From the NCBI RefSeq assembly GCF_002159455.1, contig NZ_NFIQ01000041.1, positions 1-33,975 on the forward strand: 33,975 nucleotides of DNA, read 5' to 3'. Each line of letters opens with the position of its first letter. Position 1 is the stretch's first letter. The DNA comes from Flavonifractor sp. An306 (lineage in GTDB: Bacteria; Bacillota; Clostridia; Oscillospirales; Oscillospiraceae). Both the position numbers and the translations under genes were made by a program. Below the pieces are notes generated by a model. That model had not been told where the DNA came from, searched no databases, and was given only the letters and a program-made list of their open reading frames with translations. Of the stretch, positions 25,151-32,383 are shown piece by piece.

Positions 25151-25678
25151 TTATTCCGGTTCTTCCAGCAGAGCTTCCAGCACCCGGTGGTAGATGTGCT
25201 CCGGGCGCTCCTTGAAGTGGGCGGCCAGCCGGTCGGCCTGCTCCTGGGAGCCGCACAGCAGCTCCAGCGTAAACAGGTTGCCCGCGTCGTCGTCCAGGAT
25301 CAGCCGCAGCGTCAGCCCGCCCTCCGGACGGTCCAGGATCTCGGCGCGGACCTGGGCGTTGCGGCGGAGGACGCCGTTGACCTTGGAGAGGTTGGCGGTG
25401 CATTTCTGCTTCACCGAGTAGGGCAGGCTGCTCTCGCAGGCGGCGCCGTTCTCCCGGCCCTTGTCCGTAATGGCGTAACGGTCGTTCTCCAGCGTCAGAT
25501 GCCCGGACTCCACCAGCTCGGCCACCGCTTCGGCAAACTCAAAATAGTCCACGCCGTCGTCGCACATGGTCAGGTCGGTGAGGGTGGGAAAATCCACAGG
25601 GGTGGCGACCCGGGCCATGAGGTAGAGAATCAGAAACTTGATTTCCAGCTTATCGTGGATGAAACCGTAACGGGGCAT
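25151..25678 (-). CDS. DUF4364 family protein
   Basis: 175 residues, soluble. The N-terminal part (HDKLEIKFLILYLMARV, TLTDLTMCDDGVDYFEFAEAVAELVESGHL, quoted by its core DDGVDYFEFAEAV) looks like a winged-helix followed by RYAITDKGRENG, the wing; the C-terminal part is an alpha-beta domain. This is the DUF4364 layout, common in Clostridia, and probably a DNA-binding regulator of unknown target. ATG with GGAAAGGAG upstream and a good promoter at 25723-25751. It is divergent from the YerB-like gene, which is one possible target. Confidence 0.82.
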   Translation of the reverse strand: MPRYGFIHDKLEIKFLILYLMARVATPVDFPTLTDLTMCDDGVDYFEFAEAVAELVESGHLTLENDRYAITDKGRENGAACESSLPYSVKQKCTANLSKVNGVLRRNAQVRAEILDRPEGGLTLRLILDDDAGNLFTLELLCGSQEQADRLAAHFKERPEHIYHRVLEALLEEPE

Positions 25679-25722
25679 AGGACTGCTCCTTTCCAGGGGG
25701 ACTGTTGGTTATAGTAATCATT

Positions 25723-25751
25723 ATTATATCGAAAAAGGCAGGAAATAACAA
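25723..25751 (-). promoter_or_regulatory. promoter of the DUF4364 gene
   Basis: On the minus strand TTGTTA (25746-25751), 17-bp spacer, TATAAT (25723-25728). Its -35 lies only 16 bp from the -35 of the divergent promoter at 25768, so the two may interfere or share a regulator. Confidence 0.8.
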
Positions 25752-25767
25752 GGGGATTTTCCCGCCC

Positions 25768-25796
25768 TTGACGGGGCGGGACGGGTAGGGTATCAT
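25768..25796 (+). promoter_or_regulatory. promoter of the YerB-like gene
   Basis: TTGACG (25768-25773), 17-bp spacer, TATCAT (25791-25796), about 30 nt before the start codon. Confidence 0.75.
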
Positions 25797-25827
25797 AGAA
25801 AAAAGGGACTAGAATGGAGGGTTTTCC

Positions 25828-26919
25828 ATGAGCAAAAAACGGTTGGTTCCACTGCTGCTTCTGCTGGGACTGCTGCCCGCCTGCAGCGGGGGAGAAGACC
25901 TGCCGGAGGAGACGGTCTCCCCCACGCCGACTCCTGTGGTGGAAGTGACGGCGGAGCCCAGTCCCACGCCCTATGACGGGCCGGTAAGTCCCCTCAGCGG
26001 CCTGCCCATCGGGGAGGAGTGGCTGAACCGCCGCCCGGTGGCCATCATGCTCAACAATCTGAAAGAGGCCCTGCCTCAGATGGGGCAGTCCCAGGCCGAT
26101 ATCATCTATGAGGTGCCGGCGGAGGGTGGGATCACCCGGATGCTGGCAGTCTATCAGTCTGTGGAGGGGGTAGGGAAGATTGGCTCCATCCGCTCCGCCC
26201 GGCCCTACTATCTGGAGCTTGCCCTGGGGCATGACGCCATATTCATTCACGCCGGCGGCAGTGAGGACGCCTACACCAGGATCAGCCAGTGGGGGGTGGC
26301 CGCTCTGGATGGAGTGCGGGGCCCTTACCTGAGCAATCAGGAAAACGGAAACCTGATGTGGCGGGACCCGGAACGAAAAAAGAGCTACAGCCTGGAGCAT
26401 ACCGTGGTCACCACCGGGGAGGCCATTATCCAACGGTTTGCCGGCTACACCAACCTGCGGCAGGAGCACAAGGAAGACTATGTCTATGAGATGGACTTTA
26501 CAGAGGATGGGACCCCCTCCGGCGGTTTTTCCGCGGACCATCTGCAGGTGCCTTTTTCCCACTATAAGACCGGAGAGTTTCAATATGACCCCCAGAGCGG
26601 GCTTTATCTGATTGAGGAGTACGGAGAGGCCTACATAGACGGGGACACCGGCGAGCAGGTGGGGGTGACCAATGTGGTGGTGCTGAAAACATCCATCCGG
26701 AATACCGGGGACAGTCTGGGCCACATAACGGTGGATCTGTCCAGCGGCGGCACCGGCTACTTTGCCTGCGGCGGGCAAGCCATCGACCTGCTCTGGAGCA
26801 AGGATTATCCCGACGGGCAGCTTTTTTACACCGATCTGGAGGGCGACCCCATTACCTTCGGAACCGGGCGCACCTATGTCTGTATCGTTCCCCTGGACAG
26901 CCAGGTAAGTATTTCTTAG
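25828..26919 (+). CDS. YerB-like DUF3048 domain lipoprotein
   Basis: 363 residues. A lipoprotein signal peptide ends at LLGLLPAC (Cys about residue 19), followed by a Pro/Thr-rich spacer (residues 25-48) and the DUF3048 domains: SPLSGLPI, RPVAIMLNNLKEALPQMGQSQADIIYE (cited by RPVAIMLNN), EGGITRMLAVYQ, IGSIRSARPYYLELA, and later FSHYKTGEFQYDP and a C-terminal beta domain. The family is an extracytoplasmic protein of unknown function, often linked to cell-envelope or sporulation neighbourhoods. TGGAGG lies upstream of the ATG. It is a single-gene unit. Confidence 0.9.
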   Translation: MSKKRLVPLLLLLGLLPACSGGEDLPEETVSPTPTPVVEVTAEPSPTPYDGPVSPLSGLPIGEEWLNRRPVAIMLNNLKEALPQMGQSQADIIYEVPAEGGITRMLAVYQSVEGVGKIGSIRSARPYYLELALGHDAIFIHAGGSEDAYTRISQWGVAALDGVRGPYLSNQENGNLMWRDPERKKSYSLEHTVVTTGEAIIQRFAGYTNLRQEHKEDYVYEMDFTEDGTPSGGFSADHLQVPFSHYKTGEFQYDPQSGLYLIEEYGEAYIDGDTGEQVGVTNVVVLKTSIRNTGDSLGHITVDLSSGGTGYFACGGQAIDLLWSKDYPDGQLFYTDLEGDPITFGTGRTYVCIVPLDSQVSIS

Positions 26920-26929
26920 AGAAAAAACA

Positions 26930-26959
26930 AAAGAGGTCAGCCGCAAGGCTGACCTCTTT
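26930..26959. terminator. bidirectional terminator between the YerB-like gene and rpmB
   Basis: A 13-bp stem (AAAGAGGTCAGCC) with GCAA tetraloop between convergent genes. Confidence 0.9.
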
Positions 26960-26971
26960 CCGATCTATGCA

Positions 26972-27160
26972 TTACATAGCGCGGGTGACCTTACCCGAAC
27001 GGAGGCATCTGGTGCACACATAGACGTGCTTGGGCGTGCCGTTGACAATCGCCTTGACGCGCTTCACATTGGGCTTCCAGGGACGGTTGGTGCGGCGGTG
27101 AGAGTGGGAAACCTGAATACCGAACACAACGCCCTTGTCGCAGAACTCACATTTGGCCAT
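26972..27160 (-). CDS. rpmB: 50S ribosomal protein L28
   Basis: 62 residues, usual length. The sequence CEFCDKGVVFGIQVSHSH, then RTNRPWKPN and the ending VCTRCLRSGKVTR is L28; two Cys pairs (CEFC near the start and CTRC near the end) make it the zinc-binding form. GAGGAGG precedes the ATG and a promoter lies at 27215-27243. It is a single-gene unit on the minus strand. Confidence 0.96.
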   Translation of the reverse strand: MAKCEFCDKGVVFGIQVSHSHRRTNRPWKPNVKRVKAIVNGTPKHVYVCTRCLRSGKVTRAM

Positions 27161-27214
27161 TCGCTTATACCTCCTCGCTCGTCAGGATACGCTTTTCATA
27201 AAGCATCGAATGAT

Positions 27215-27243
27215 ATAATAGCAGAACCCGGCGAAAATTGCAA
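27215..27243 (-). promoter_or_regulatory. promoter of rpmB
   Basis: On the minus strand TTGCAA (27238-27243), 17-bp spacer, TATTAT (27215-27220). The leader is about 45 nt. Confidence 0.8.
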
Positions 27244-27277
27244 GCATTTTTTTCAAAATTTCAGAGGTATTTCCCGC

Positions 27278-28729
27278 TCATTCCGGATTGAGCAGGCTTT
27301 CTATATAGGTCCAGTTTACCCCGCCGGCCACCAGATAACGGTTTCCCCCCTCATAGGAGGCGGTACCCAGCGGGAACGACTGGGCGACATCGTCCCGGAT
27401 GGACAGGAAACGGACCCCATCGGGGCCGGAGAGGAATATCGATAGCTCCCGTTCCTGCCGGGGGAAGGTATACTGCCCAGCCAAGCACTCCAGCTCCAAC
27501 CCCGCCAGATAGTCCATCAGAGCCTCCGGATCGGTGGCCTGGCAGTTGCCTGCGTCCGTCAGACCGATGCTGGAGATGCTCCAGTGTTCTCTGGTGTCGC
27601 CGGGGAAAAAGACCTCCTGTCCGGTGATGTCATAGGCCAGAGTGGCCCATCCAAAGGTCATGACCAGGCCGAAAGCAGCCAGCCCCGCCGAAATGCCGCA
27701 GATGAAACGGCGAACGGGATGGAGAACCCGCTGGAGGCGGCGGCGCAGGGAAGCTGCGGAGGCGGACAGGCAGGTGGTGAAGCCGGCCTGCTCTCCGGTG
27801 GTGCGCAGCAGCAGCCGGGCATATTCCCGCCGTCCCTCCTCGTCGCTCCCGTCCAGCACCTCCTGGTCACAGCTCAATTCCAGGTCCTCCGACCCCTGCT
27901 TCATAGCGGCCCACATCAACGGATTGAACCAGCACAGGGCGGTACAGAAGGTAAGAAAAAACTTGGCCGTACTGTCTCCCCGGCCGATATGGACCAGCTC
28001 ATGGCGGAGGATCAGGTCCAGCTCCCTTTGTGTGTAGTCCCGCTGGGGGAGCACTACCCGGATGGTGGAGGGGAACAGGCCGATGGACAGGGGAGTGGAC
28101 ACAGCGGGAGAGACCAGCAGGGGCAGCCGTTTGCTGGAGTATCCCGCCCACTGCCTCAGCTCCTCCCACAGCCTGGCGGTGGAGGGATCGGCGGCTGCCA
28201 GGGCATCCTTCAGGATGCGGTGGCGGAACCGCAGGTGGGAGAAGATTTTCCAGCCCAGCACCACCGCGAAACCGGCTGCCCACACCCAGCAGCCGATGCG
28301 GATAGCCGCGGCAGGCAGGCGGAGGATCAGCAGGGGCCGGTCAAGCTGGAAATTTTCTGAGCTCATACAGAGGTAGAGATAGTTGGGCAGCAGCCACAGT
28401 ACCACGCATGTCTGGGGCTGAAGGAACCGCCGGAGCAAAGGAAGGAGCAGGAGCAGCAAGCTGTTGTACAGGGCCAGGTGGAGAAAGGTCTGAAACAAGA
28501 GCCCCAGCAAGCTGCTCCCGCCGCCCCGGGGCAGCATCAGGGGCAGGAAACAGACGATCAGAAAGAGAAAGCCGGGCAGGAGCCAGTAGGCGAAATAGGG
28601 GGTGTACCGGTGTTTTTCTTTACCGGAAAAGGCGGTGACGGGCCTGGGGCGTTTCCAGTAAAGGAGTTCGGTAAAGAGAAGGCCCATTACTAGAGCCAGA
28701 ATCAGGCGGTAAGTCATTTCTGGGCTCAT
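27278..28729 (-). CDS. BlaR1/MecR1-like M56 family metallopeptidase sensor
   Basis: 483 residues from the ATG at 28729, which overlaps the BlaI stop (ATGA). The N-terminal half has membrane helices (about 3-20, 42-62, 75-110, 118-130, 165-185). The M56 domain has LDLILRHELVHIGRGD, with HELVH (first His about residue 243) as zinc site, and FNPLMWAAMKQGSEDLELSCDQEVL. A further helix (about 330-350) leads to a 110-residue extracytoplasmic C-terminal domain that is not a penicillin-binding domain; the ligand is unknown. Such proteases inactivate the partner repressor BlaI on sensing a signal outside the cell. Confidence 0.92.
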   Translation of the reverse strand: MSPEMTYRLILALVMGLLFTELLYWKRPRPVTAFSGKEKHRYTPYFAYWLLPGFLFLIVCFLPLMLPRGGGSSLLGLLFQTFLHLALYNSLLLLLLPLLRRFLQPQTCVVLWLLPNYLYLCMSSENFQLDRPLLILRLPAAAIRIGCWVWAAGFAVVLGWKIFSHLRFRHRILKDALAAADPSTARLWEELRQWAGYSSKRLPLLVSPAVSTPLSIGLFPSTIRVVLPQRDYTQRELDLILRHELVHIGRGDSTAKFFLTFCTALCWFNPLMWAAMKQGSEDLELSCDQEVLDGSDEEGRREYARLLLRTTGEQAGFTTCLSASAASLRRRLQRVLHPVRRFICGISAGLAAFGLVMTFGWATLAYDITGQEVFFPGDTREHWSISSIGLTDAGNCQATDPEALMDYLAGLELECLAGQYTFPRQERELSIFLSGPDGVRFLSIRDDVAQSFPLGTASYEGGNRYLVAGGVNWTYIESLLNPE

Positions 28730-29100
28730 AGTGCATCCCTTTCCAGCAAATCCCGCAGCTGATCCAGCTCCTCCTGGGTTAGGCCGCTGTCGCACAGGGC
28801 GGCGGCAAAGGCGGGCAGACTGCCGCCGCATACCTTCTGCAAAAAGGTGCGGCTCTGGGCGGCCAGATAGTCGGCCTGAGAGACAAGCGGGGTATAGAGA
28901 CTTCTGCGGCCCTCCTTGTCTATGCGGAGAAAGCCCTTTTCCCCCAGCCGGGTGAGCACCGTCAGCAGGGTAGTGGCCGCCATGGGGCGGTCCGGAGGCA
29001 GGGCGGCGGCCACATCCATGCGGGACGCCGGAGGCGTACACCGCCACAGGGCCTGCATGACCTCCAGCTCGGCGTCGGGCAATCGGCGCATACTGCTCAT
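28726..29100 (-). CDS. BlaI/MecI/CopY family transcriptional repressor
   Basis: 124 residues. It starts MSSMRRLPDAELEVMQALW and has the BlaI winged helix with TTLLTVLTRLGEKGFLRIDKEGRRSLYTPL, then a dimerisation helix region. The start at 29100 is chosen for GGAGG 8 nt upstream; longer starts run through the promoter. It is coupled to the M56 gene by a 4-nt overlap and is probably autoregulated: two operator-like palindromes flank its own promoter (29124-29163). Confidence 0.93.
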   Translation of the reverse strand: MSSMRRLPDAELEVMQALWRCTPPASRMDVAAALPPDRPMAATTLLTVLTRLGEKGFLRIDKEGRRSLYTPLVSQADYLAAQSRTFLQKVCGGSLPAFAAALCDSGLTQEELDQLRDLLERDAL

Positions 29101-29122
29101 GAAAAACACCTCCTTTTGCTTT

Positions 29123-29163
29123 ATTCTACAATGATAGAACAAAAATGTCAACTACAATTGTAG
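29123..29163 (-). promoter_or_regulatory. blaI promoter with two BlaI operator palindromes
   Basis: On the minus strand perfect TTGACA (29146-29151), 17-bp spacer, TAGAAT (29123-29128). A dyad TTCTACAATGATAGAA (29124-29139, one mismatch) covers the -10, and a perfect 12-bp CTACAATTGTAG (29152-29163) abuts the -35. Both hold the TACAnnTGTA-type core known from BlaI/MecI operators. Centres are 26 bp apart. This indicates negative autoregulation. Confidence 0.85.
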
Positions 29164-29185
29164 AACAAATGGCGCCCCACAGCGG

Positions 29186-29215
29186 TTGCATTCTGTGAGA
29201 GAGGAATGATATAAT
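29186..29215 (+). promoter_or_regulatory. promoter of hprK
   Basis: TTGCAT (29186-29191), 18-bp spacer, perfect TATAAT (29210-29215), 40 nt before the ATG. Confidence 0.75.
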
Positions 29216-29255
29216 GCACCCAGGAAAACCTACTTCAGAAAAGGAGGAAGCGGCG

Positions 29256-30212
29256 ATGGAGAGTTTATATAGTGTCAAACTGGGGGAAGTGATCAAGAAG
29301 TTTCATCTGGAGGTGCTGCGGGGCGGCGAGGGATATGAGGATCTTCCCATCCGTACGGAGGACGTGAACCGGCCCGGCCTGCAGCTGACCGGCTTTTTCG
29401 ATTACTTTGATCCCAGACGGCTCCAGGTGATCGGCAGGGTGGAGGCCACTTATCTGGACGGACTGACGCCGGATCAGCGGCGGGAGCGCTTTGAACGCCT
29501 GCTGAGCCAGGATATCCCGGCCCTCATTATATCCAGAGGGATCGAGCCCTTCCCGGAGTGCATGGAGATGGCGGAAAAATACGACCGCACCGTGCTTCGC
29601 AGCCAGGATACCACCAGCGTGCTGATGAGCACCATCATCGCCTCCCTGAAATCCTATCTGGCGCCCCGGATCACCCGCCACGGCGTGCTGGTGGAGGTGT
29701 ACGGCGAGGGTGTGCTGCTGCTGGGCGAGTCTGGGGTAGGGAAGAGCGAGACCGCCATTGAGCTGGTCAAGCGGGGCCACCGGCTGATCGCCGACGACGC
29801 GGTGGAGATCAAGCAGACCGTCACCCGGGGACTGGTGGGCACCGCCCCCGAGCTGATCCGCCACTATATCGAGCTGCGGGGCATCGGCGTCATCGACGTG
29901 CGCCGCCTGTTTGGTATGAGCGCCGTCAAGGAGGAAGCGGAGATCGACATGGTCATCAACCTGGAGCAGTGGAAGGACGGGGCCATGTACGACCGGCTGG
30001 GCCTGGAGAACCTGTATACCACCATTCTGGATGTGCAGGTGCCCTCCCTCACTGTGCCGGTGAAGCCGGGGCGGAATCTGGCGGTAATCATTGAGGTGGC
30101 CGCCATGAATAACCGCCACAAGAAGATGGGCTATAACGCCGCGCTGGAGTTTACCAAGCAGATCAACGAGCACTTCGACCAGGCCATGAGTGCCCAGATG
30201 AACGGCCAATAA
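29256..30212 (+). CDS. hprK: HPr kinase/phosphorylase
   Basis: 318 residues. It phosphorylates Ser46 of HPr (and reverses it) to steer carbon catabolite control in Firmicutes. The C-terminal kinase domain has Walker A GESGVGKSETA (from about residue 157), LIADDAVEIKQ and the family signature IELRGIGVIDVRRLFG; the N-terminal domain includes RPGLQLTGFFDYF and TSVLMSTIIASLKSYLAPR. The ATG at 29256 follows AAAGGAGG; an in-frame upstream ATG at 29214 overlaps the -10 box and is excluded. Single gene with its own terminator. Confidence 0.97.
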   Translation: MESLYSVKLGEVIKKFHLEVLRGGEGYEDLPIRTEDVNRPGLQLTGFFDYFDPRRLQVIGRVEATYLDGLTPDQRRERFERLLSQDIPALIISRGIEPFPECMEMAEKYDRTVLRSQDTTSVLMSTIIASLKSYLAPRITRHGVLVEVYGEGVLLLGESGVGKSETAIELVKRGHRLIADDAVEIKQTVTRGLVGTAPELIRHYIELRGIGVIDVRRLFGMSAVKEEAEIDMVINLEQWKDGAMYDRLGLENLYTTILDVQVPSLTVPVKPGRNLAVIIEVAAMNNRHKKMGYNAALEFTKQINEHFDQAMSAQMNGQ

Positions 30213-30220
30213 GGGTCCGG

Positions 30221-30254
30221 CGGGGCGGGAGATGGGTTCCCGCCCCGTTTTTTC
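30221..30254 (+). terminator. terminator of hprK
   Basis: A perfect 10-bp stem (CGGGGCGGGA), 7-nt loop, six T. Confidence 0.9.
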
Positions 30255-30274
30255 GGGCTGTGAGCAAAAAAATC

Positions 30275-30303
30275 TTGCAAAATGGGAAAGACTGTGATAT
30301 TAT
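30275..30303 (+). promoter_or_regulatory. promoter of rpsB-tsf
   Basis: TTGCAA (30275-30280), 17-bp spacer, TATTAT (30298-30303). The leader up to the rpsB ATG is about 110 nt and includes short dyads such as CCGG...CCGG near 30372-30388, which could be a ribosomal-protein autoregulatory structure (inference). Confidence 0.75.
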
Positions 30304-30422
30304 ATCTGGGCATGTGATTACGCACATCCGTGGACGGGGGGCCAGGTGCTCCTGGAAACAGTGGTTGGCCGGCTCCGGATGAACCGGATGGAGGAATCAA
30401 CAAATAAAGGAGGAACTTTACT

Positions 30423-31157
30423 ATGGCAGTCGTATCTATGAAGCAGCTTCTCGAGGCGGGCGTCCACTTTGGTCACCAGACCCGCCGCTGGAACCCCAAG
30501 ATGGCCACCTATATCTACACCGAGCGCAACGGCATCTATATCATCGACCTGCAGAAGACCGTGAAGAAGCTGGAGGAGGCCTACAACTTCGTCCGCTCTC
30601 TGGGCGAGTCCGGCCAGACCCTGCTGTTCGTGGGCACCAAGAAGCAGGCTCAGGAGGCCATCAAGGAAGAGGCCGAGCGCGTGGGCATGTACTATGTGAA
30701 CGCCCGCTGGCTGGGCGGTATGCTCACCAATTTCAAGACCATGCGTGGCCGTGTAGAGCGTCTGAACCAGCTGAAGAAGATGCAGGAGGATGGCACCTTC
30801 GACATGCTGCCCAAGAAGGAAGTCATGAAGCACCTGGGCGAGATCGCCAAGCTGGAGAAGTACCTGGGCGGCGTTGTGGAGATGAAGAAGCTCCCTGGCG
30901 CGCTGTTTGTGGTTGATCCTCGCAAGGAGCGCAACGCCATCAACGAGGCCCGCAAGCTGCACATTCCCATCGTGGCCATCGTGGACACCAACTGCGACCC
31001 CGATGAGATCGACTATGTGATCCCCGGCAACGATGACGCCATCCGCGCCATCAAGCTGATCTCCGGCGTGATGGCCAACGCCATCCAGGAGGGCAAGCAG
31101 GGTCAGGACGCCGCTGAGGCTTCCGCTGAGAAGGACGCCGAGCCCGCCGCCGAGTAA
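30423..31157 (+). CDS. rpsB: 30S ribosomal protein S2
   Basis: 244 residues, usual length. [22 protein letters not shown] at the start (quoted by [17 protein letters not shown]), then [39 protein letters not shown] and [41 protein letters not shown] identify S2. Strong AAAGGAGG 8 nt before the ATG. It heads the rpsB-tsf pair, the common bacterial order; the Ala/Glu-rich tail is normal. Codon use is the most uniform of the window, as expected of a highly expressed gene. Confidence 0.98.
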   Translation: MAVVSMKQLLEAGVHFGHQTRRWNPKMATYIYTERNGIYIIDLQKTVKKLEEAYNFVRSLGESGQTLLFVGTKKQAQEAIKEEAERVGMYYVNARWLGGMLTNFKTMRGRVERLNQLKKMQEDGTFDMLPKKEVMKHLGEIAKLEKYLGGVVEMKKLPGALFVVDPRKERNAINEARKLHIPIVAIVDTNCDPDEIDYVIPGNDDAIRAIKLISGVMANAIQEGKQGQDAAEASAEKDAEPAAE

Positions 31158-31174
31158 TCTGAACGGATGTTTTG

Positions 31175-31202
31175 AAGCGCCCGCCCGCGCGGGCGGGCGC
31201 TT
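31175..31202 (+). terminator. perfect palindrome between rpsB and tsf (attenuating hairpin)
   Basis: A perfect 28-bp inverted repeat (AAGCGCCCGCCCGC and its complement, no spacer), followed by TTCTTTTGATTTTT. As RNA it is a stable GC hairpin with a T-rich tail: probably a partial terminator that sets the S2 to EF-Ts ratio, or an RNase-processing site. Confidence 0.75.
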
Positions 31203-31235
31203 TCTTTTGATTTTTATAATGGAGGTAATGTGATC

Positions 31236-32150
31236 ATGGCAATCACTGCGAAAGACGTACAGACCCTGCGCGAGATGACCGGCGTGGGCATGATGGACTG
31301 CAAGAAGGCCCTCATCGAGGCCGAGGGCAACATGGATAAGGCCGTTGAGATCCTGCGGGAGAAGGGCCTGGCCGCTTCTCAGAAGAAGGCCGGCCGCATC
31401 GCCGCCGAGGGTATGGCCTATGCCGCCGTGGTGGACGGCGTGGGCGTAGTGGTCGAGGTCAACGCCGAGACCGACTTCGTGGGCAAGAACGAGAAGTTTG
31501 TGGACTTTGTTAAGGGCGTGACCGCTGTTGTGGCCGCCAACAAGCCCGCCGACCTGGACGCCCTGATGGCTCTGCCCTACGGCAATGGCCGTACCGTGCA
31601 GGAGGAGCAGCAGGAGATGGTGCTGGTCATCGGCGAGAACATCAAGGTTCGCCGTTTCACCTTCTTCACCGATGGCATCTCCGTGCCCTATGTCCATGCT
31701 GGCGGAAAGATTGGCGTGCTGGTGAACCTGGAGAGCGACCTGTCCGCTGATAAGGTGGAGGCCGTGGGCAAGGACGTGGCCATGCAGATCGCCGCTCTGA
31801 ATCCCCGTTTCTGGGACAAGAGCCAGGTGGACCAGGCTACTCTGGACGAGGAGAAGAAGATCCTGCTGGTCCAGATGGAGAACGATCCCAAGATGGCTTC
31901 CAAGCCCGAGAAGGTGAAGGAGGGCATTGTTACCGGCAAGCTGGGTAAGTTCTACAAGGAGAACTGCCTGCTGCAGCAGGACTTCGTGAAGGACGGCTCC
32001 ATGACTGTGGAGCAGTATATTGCCTCCGCCGCCAAGTCCCTGGGCGGCAGCATCACCTTCAAGAATGCCGTCCGCTTTGAGAAGGGCGAGGGCATCGAGA
32101 AGAAGCAGGAGAACTTTGCTGAGGAGATTGCCAAGCAGCTGGGCAAGTAA
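31236..32150 (+). CDS. tsf: elongation factor Ts
   Basis: 304 residues. TAKDVQTLREMTGVGMMDCKKAL is the N-terminal UBA-type domain (cited by REMTGVGMMDCKKAL), and VEVNAETDFVGKNEKF is the core signature contacting EF-Tu. EF-Ts recycles EF-Tu by exchanging GDP for GTP. The ATG at 31236 is preferred over the GTG at 31230 because GGAGG lies 10 nt before it rather than 4. Co-transcribed with rpsB but separated by the hairpin at 31175. Confidence 0.97.
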   Translation: MAITAKDVQTLREMTGVGMMDCKKALIEAEGNMDKAVEILREKGLAASQKKAGRIAAEGMAYAAVVDGVGVVVEVNAETDFVGKNEKFVDFVKGVTAVVAANKPADLDALMALPYGNGRTVQEEQQEMVLVIGENIKVRRFTFFTDGISVPYVHAGGKIGVLVNLESDLSADKVEAVGKDVAMQIAALNPRFWDKSQVDQATLDEEKKILLVQMENDPKMASKPEKVKEGIVTGKLGKFYKENCLLQQDFVKDGSMTVEQYIASAAKSLGGSITFKNAVRFEKGEGIEKKQENFAEEIAKQLGK

Positions 32151-32204
32151 TCGTGTGCTCATCCCCCCGCAAACCAGCACATTGACCCTAAATAATGACT
32201 CACA

Positions 32205-32245
32205 AAAGAGTCCGAGGAAATTCGTTTCCCCGGGCTCTTTTTTTA
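32205..32245 (+). terminator. terminator of rpsB-tsf
   Basis: A 16-bp stem with one mismatch and one wobble pair, stable UUCG tetraloop, then seven T. Confidence 0.9.
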
Positions 32246-32348
32246 TTTCTTTGTCTCTGTCCGAGATAAGTATTGGTGAGAAAAAATTATACACTTCTAA
32301 AGATATTTATGCATAAATGGATCTAGCACCCACAGAAATAACTATGTT
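32246..32348. other. AT-rich gap left of the transposase gene
   Basis: Base composition drops sharply right after the tsf terminator. No gene, tRNA or convincing promoter is seen. I looked for a terminal inverted repeat matching the region after 33700 and found only a 7-bp AACTATG match (32332-32340 region against the complement near 33764-33770), too short to call an element end. Confidence 0.4.
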
Positions 32349-32375
32349 CCCTTACAAAAACAATTTTTGTAGGGG
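32349..32375 (+). promoter_or_regulatory. hairpin that covers the transposase ribosome binding site
   Basis: Twelve base pairs with one G-T wobble: CCCTTACAAAAA, loop CAA, TTTTTGTAGGGG. The right arm contains most of the Shine-Dalgarno (AGGGGG, 32371-32376), which is 7-8 nt from the ATG at 32384. In RNA the site would be hidden. Such structures are known to limit translation of transposase from read-through transcripts in other insertion sequences; here the role is inferred. Confidence 0.6.
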
Positions 32376-32383
32376 GACATGTT

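Noticed and set aside
28730-29047. N-terminal extension of the M56 protein beyond 28729
   Set aside because: It lies in another frame over the BlaI gene and is Arg/Gly/Pro-rich; the ATG overlapping the BlaI stop is the natural coupled start.
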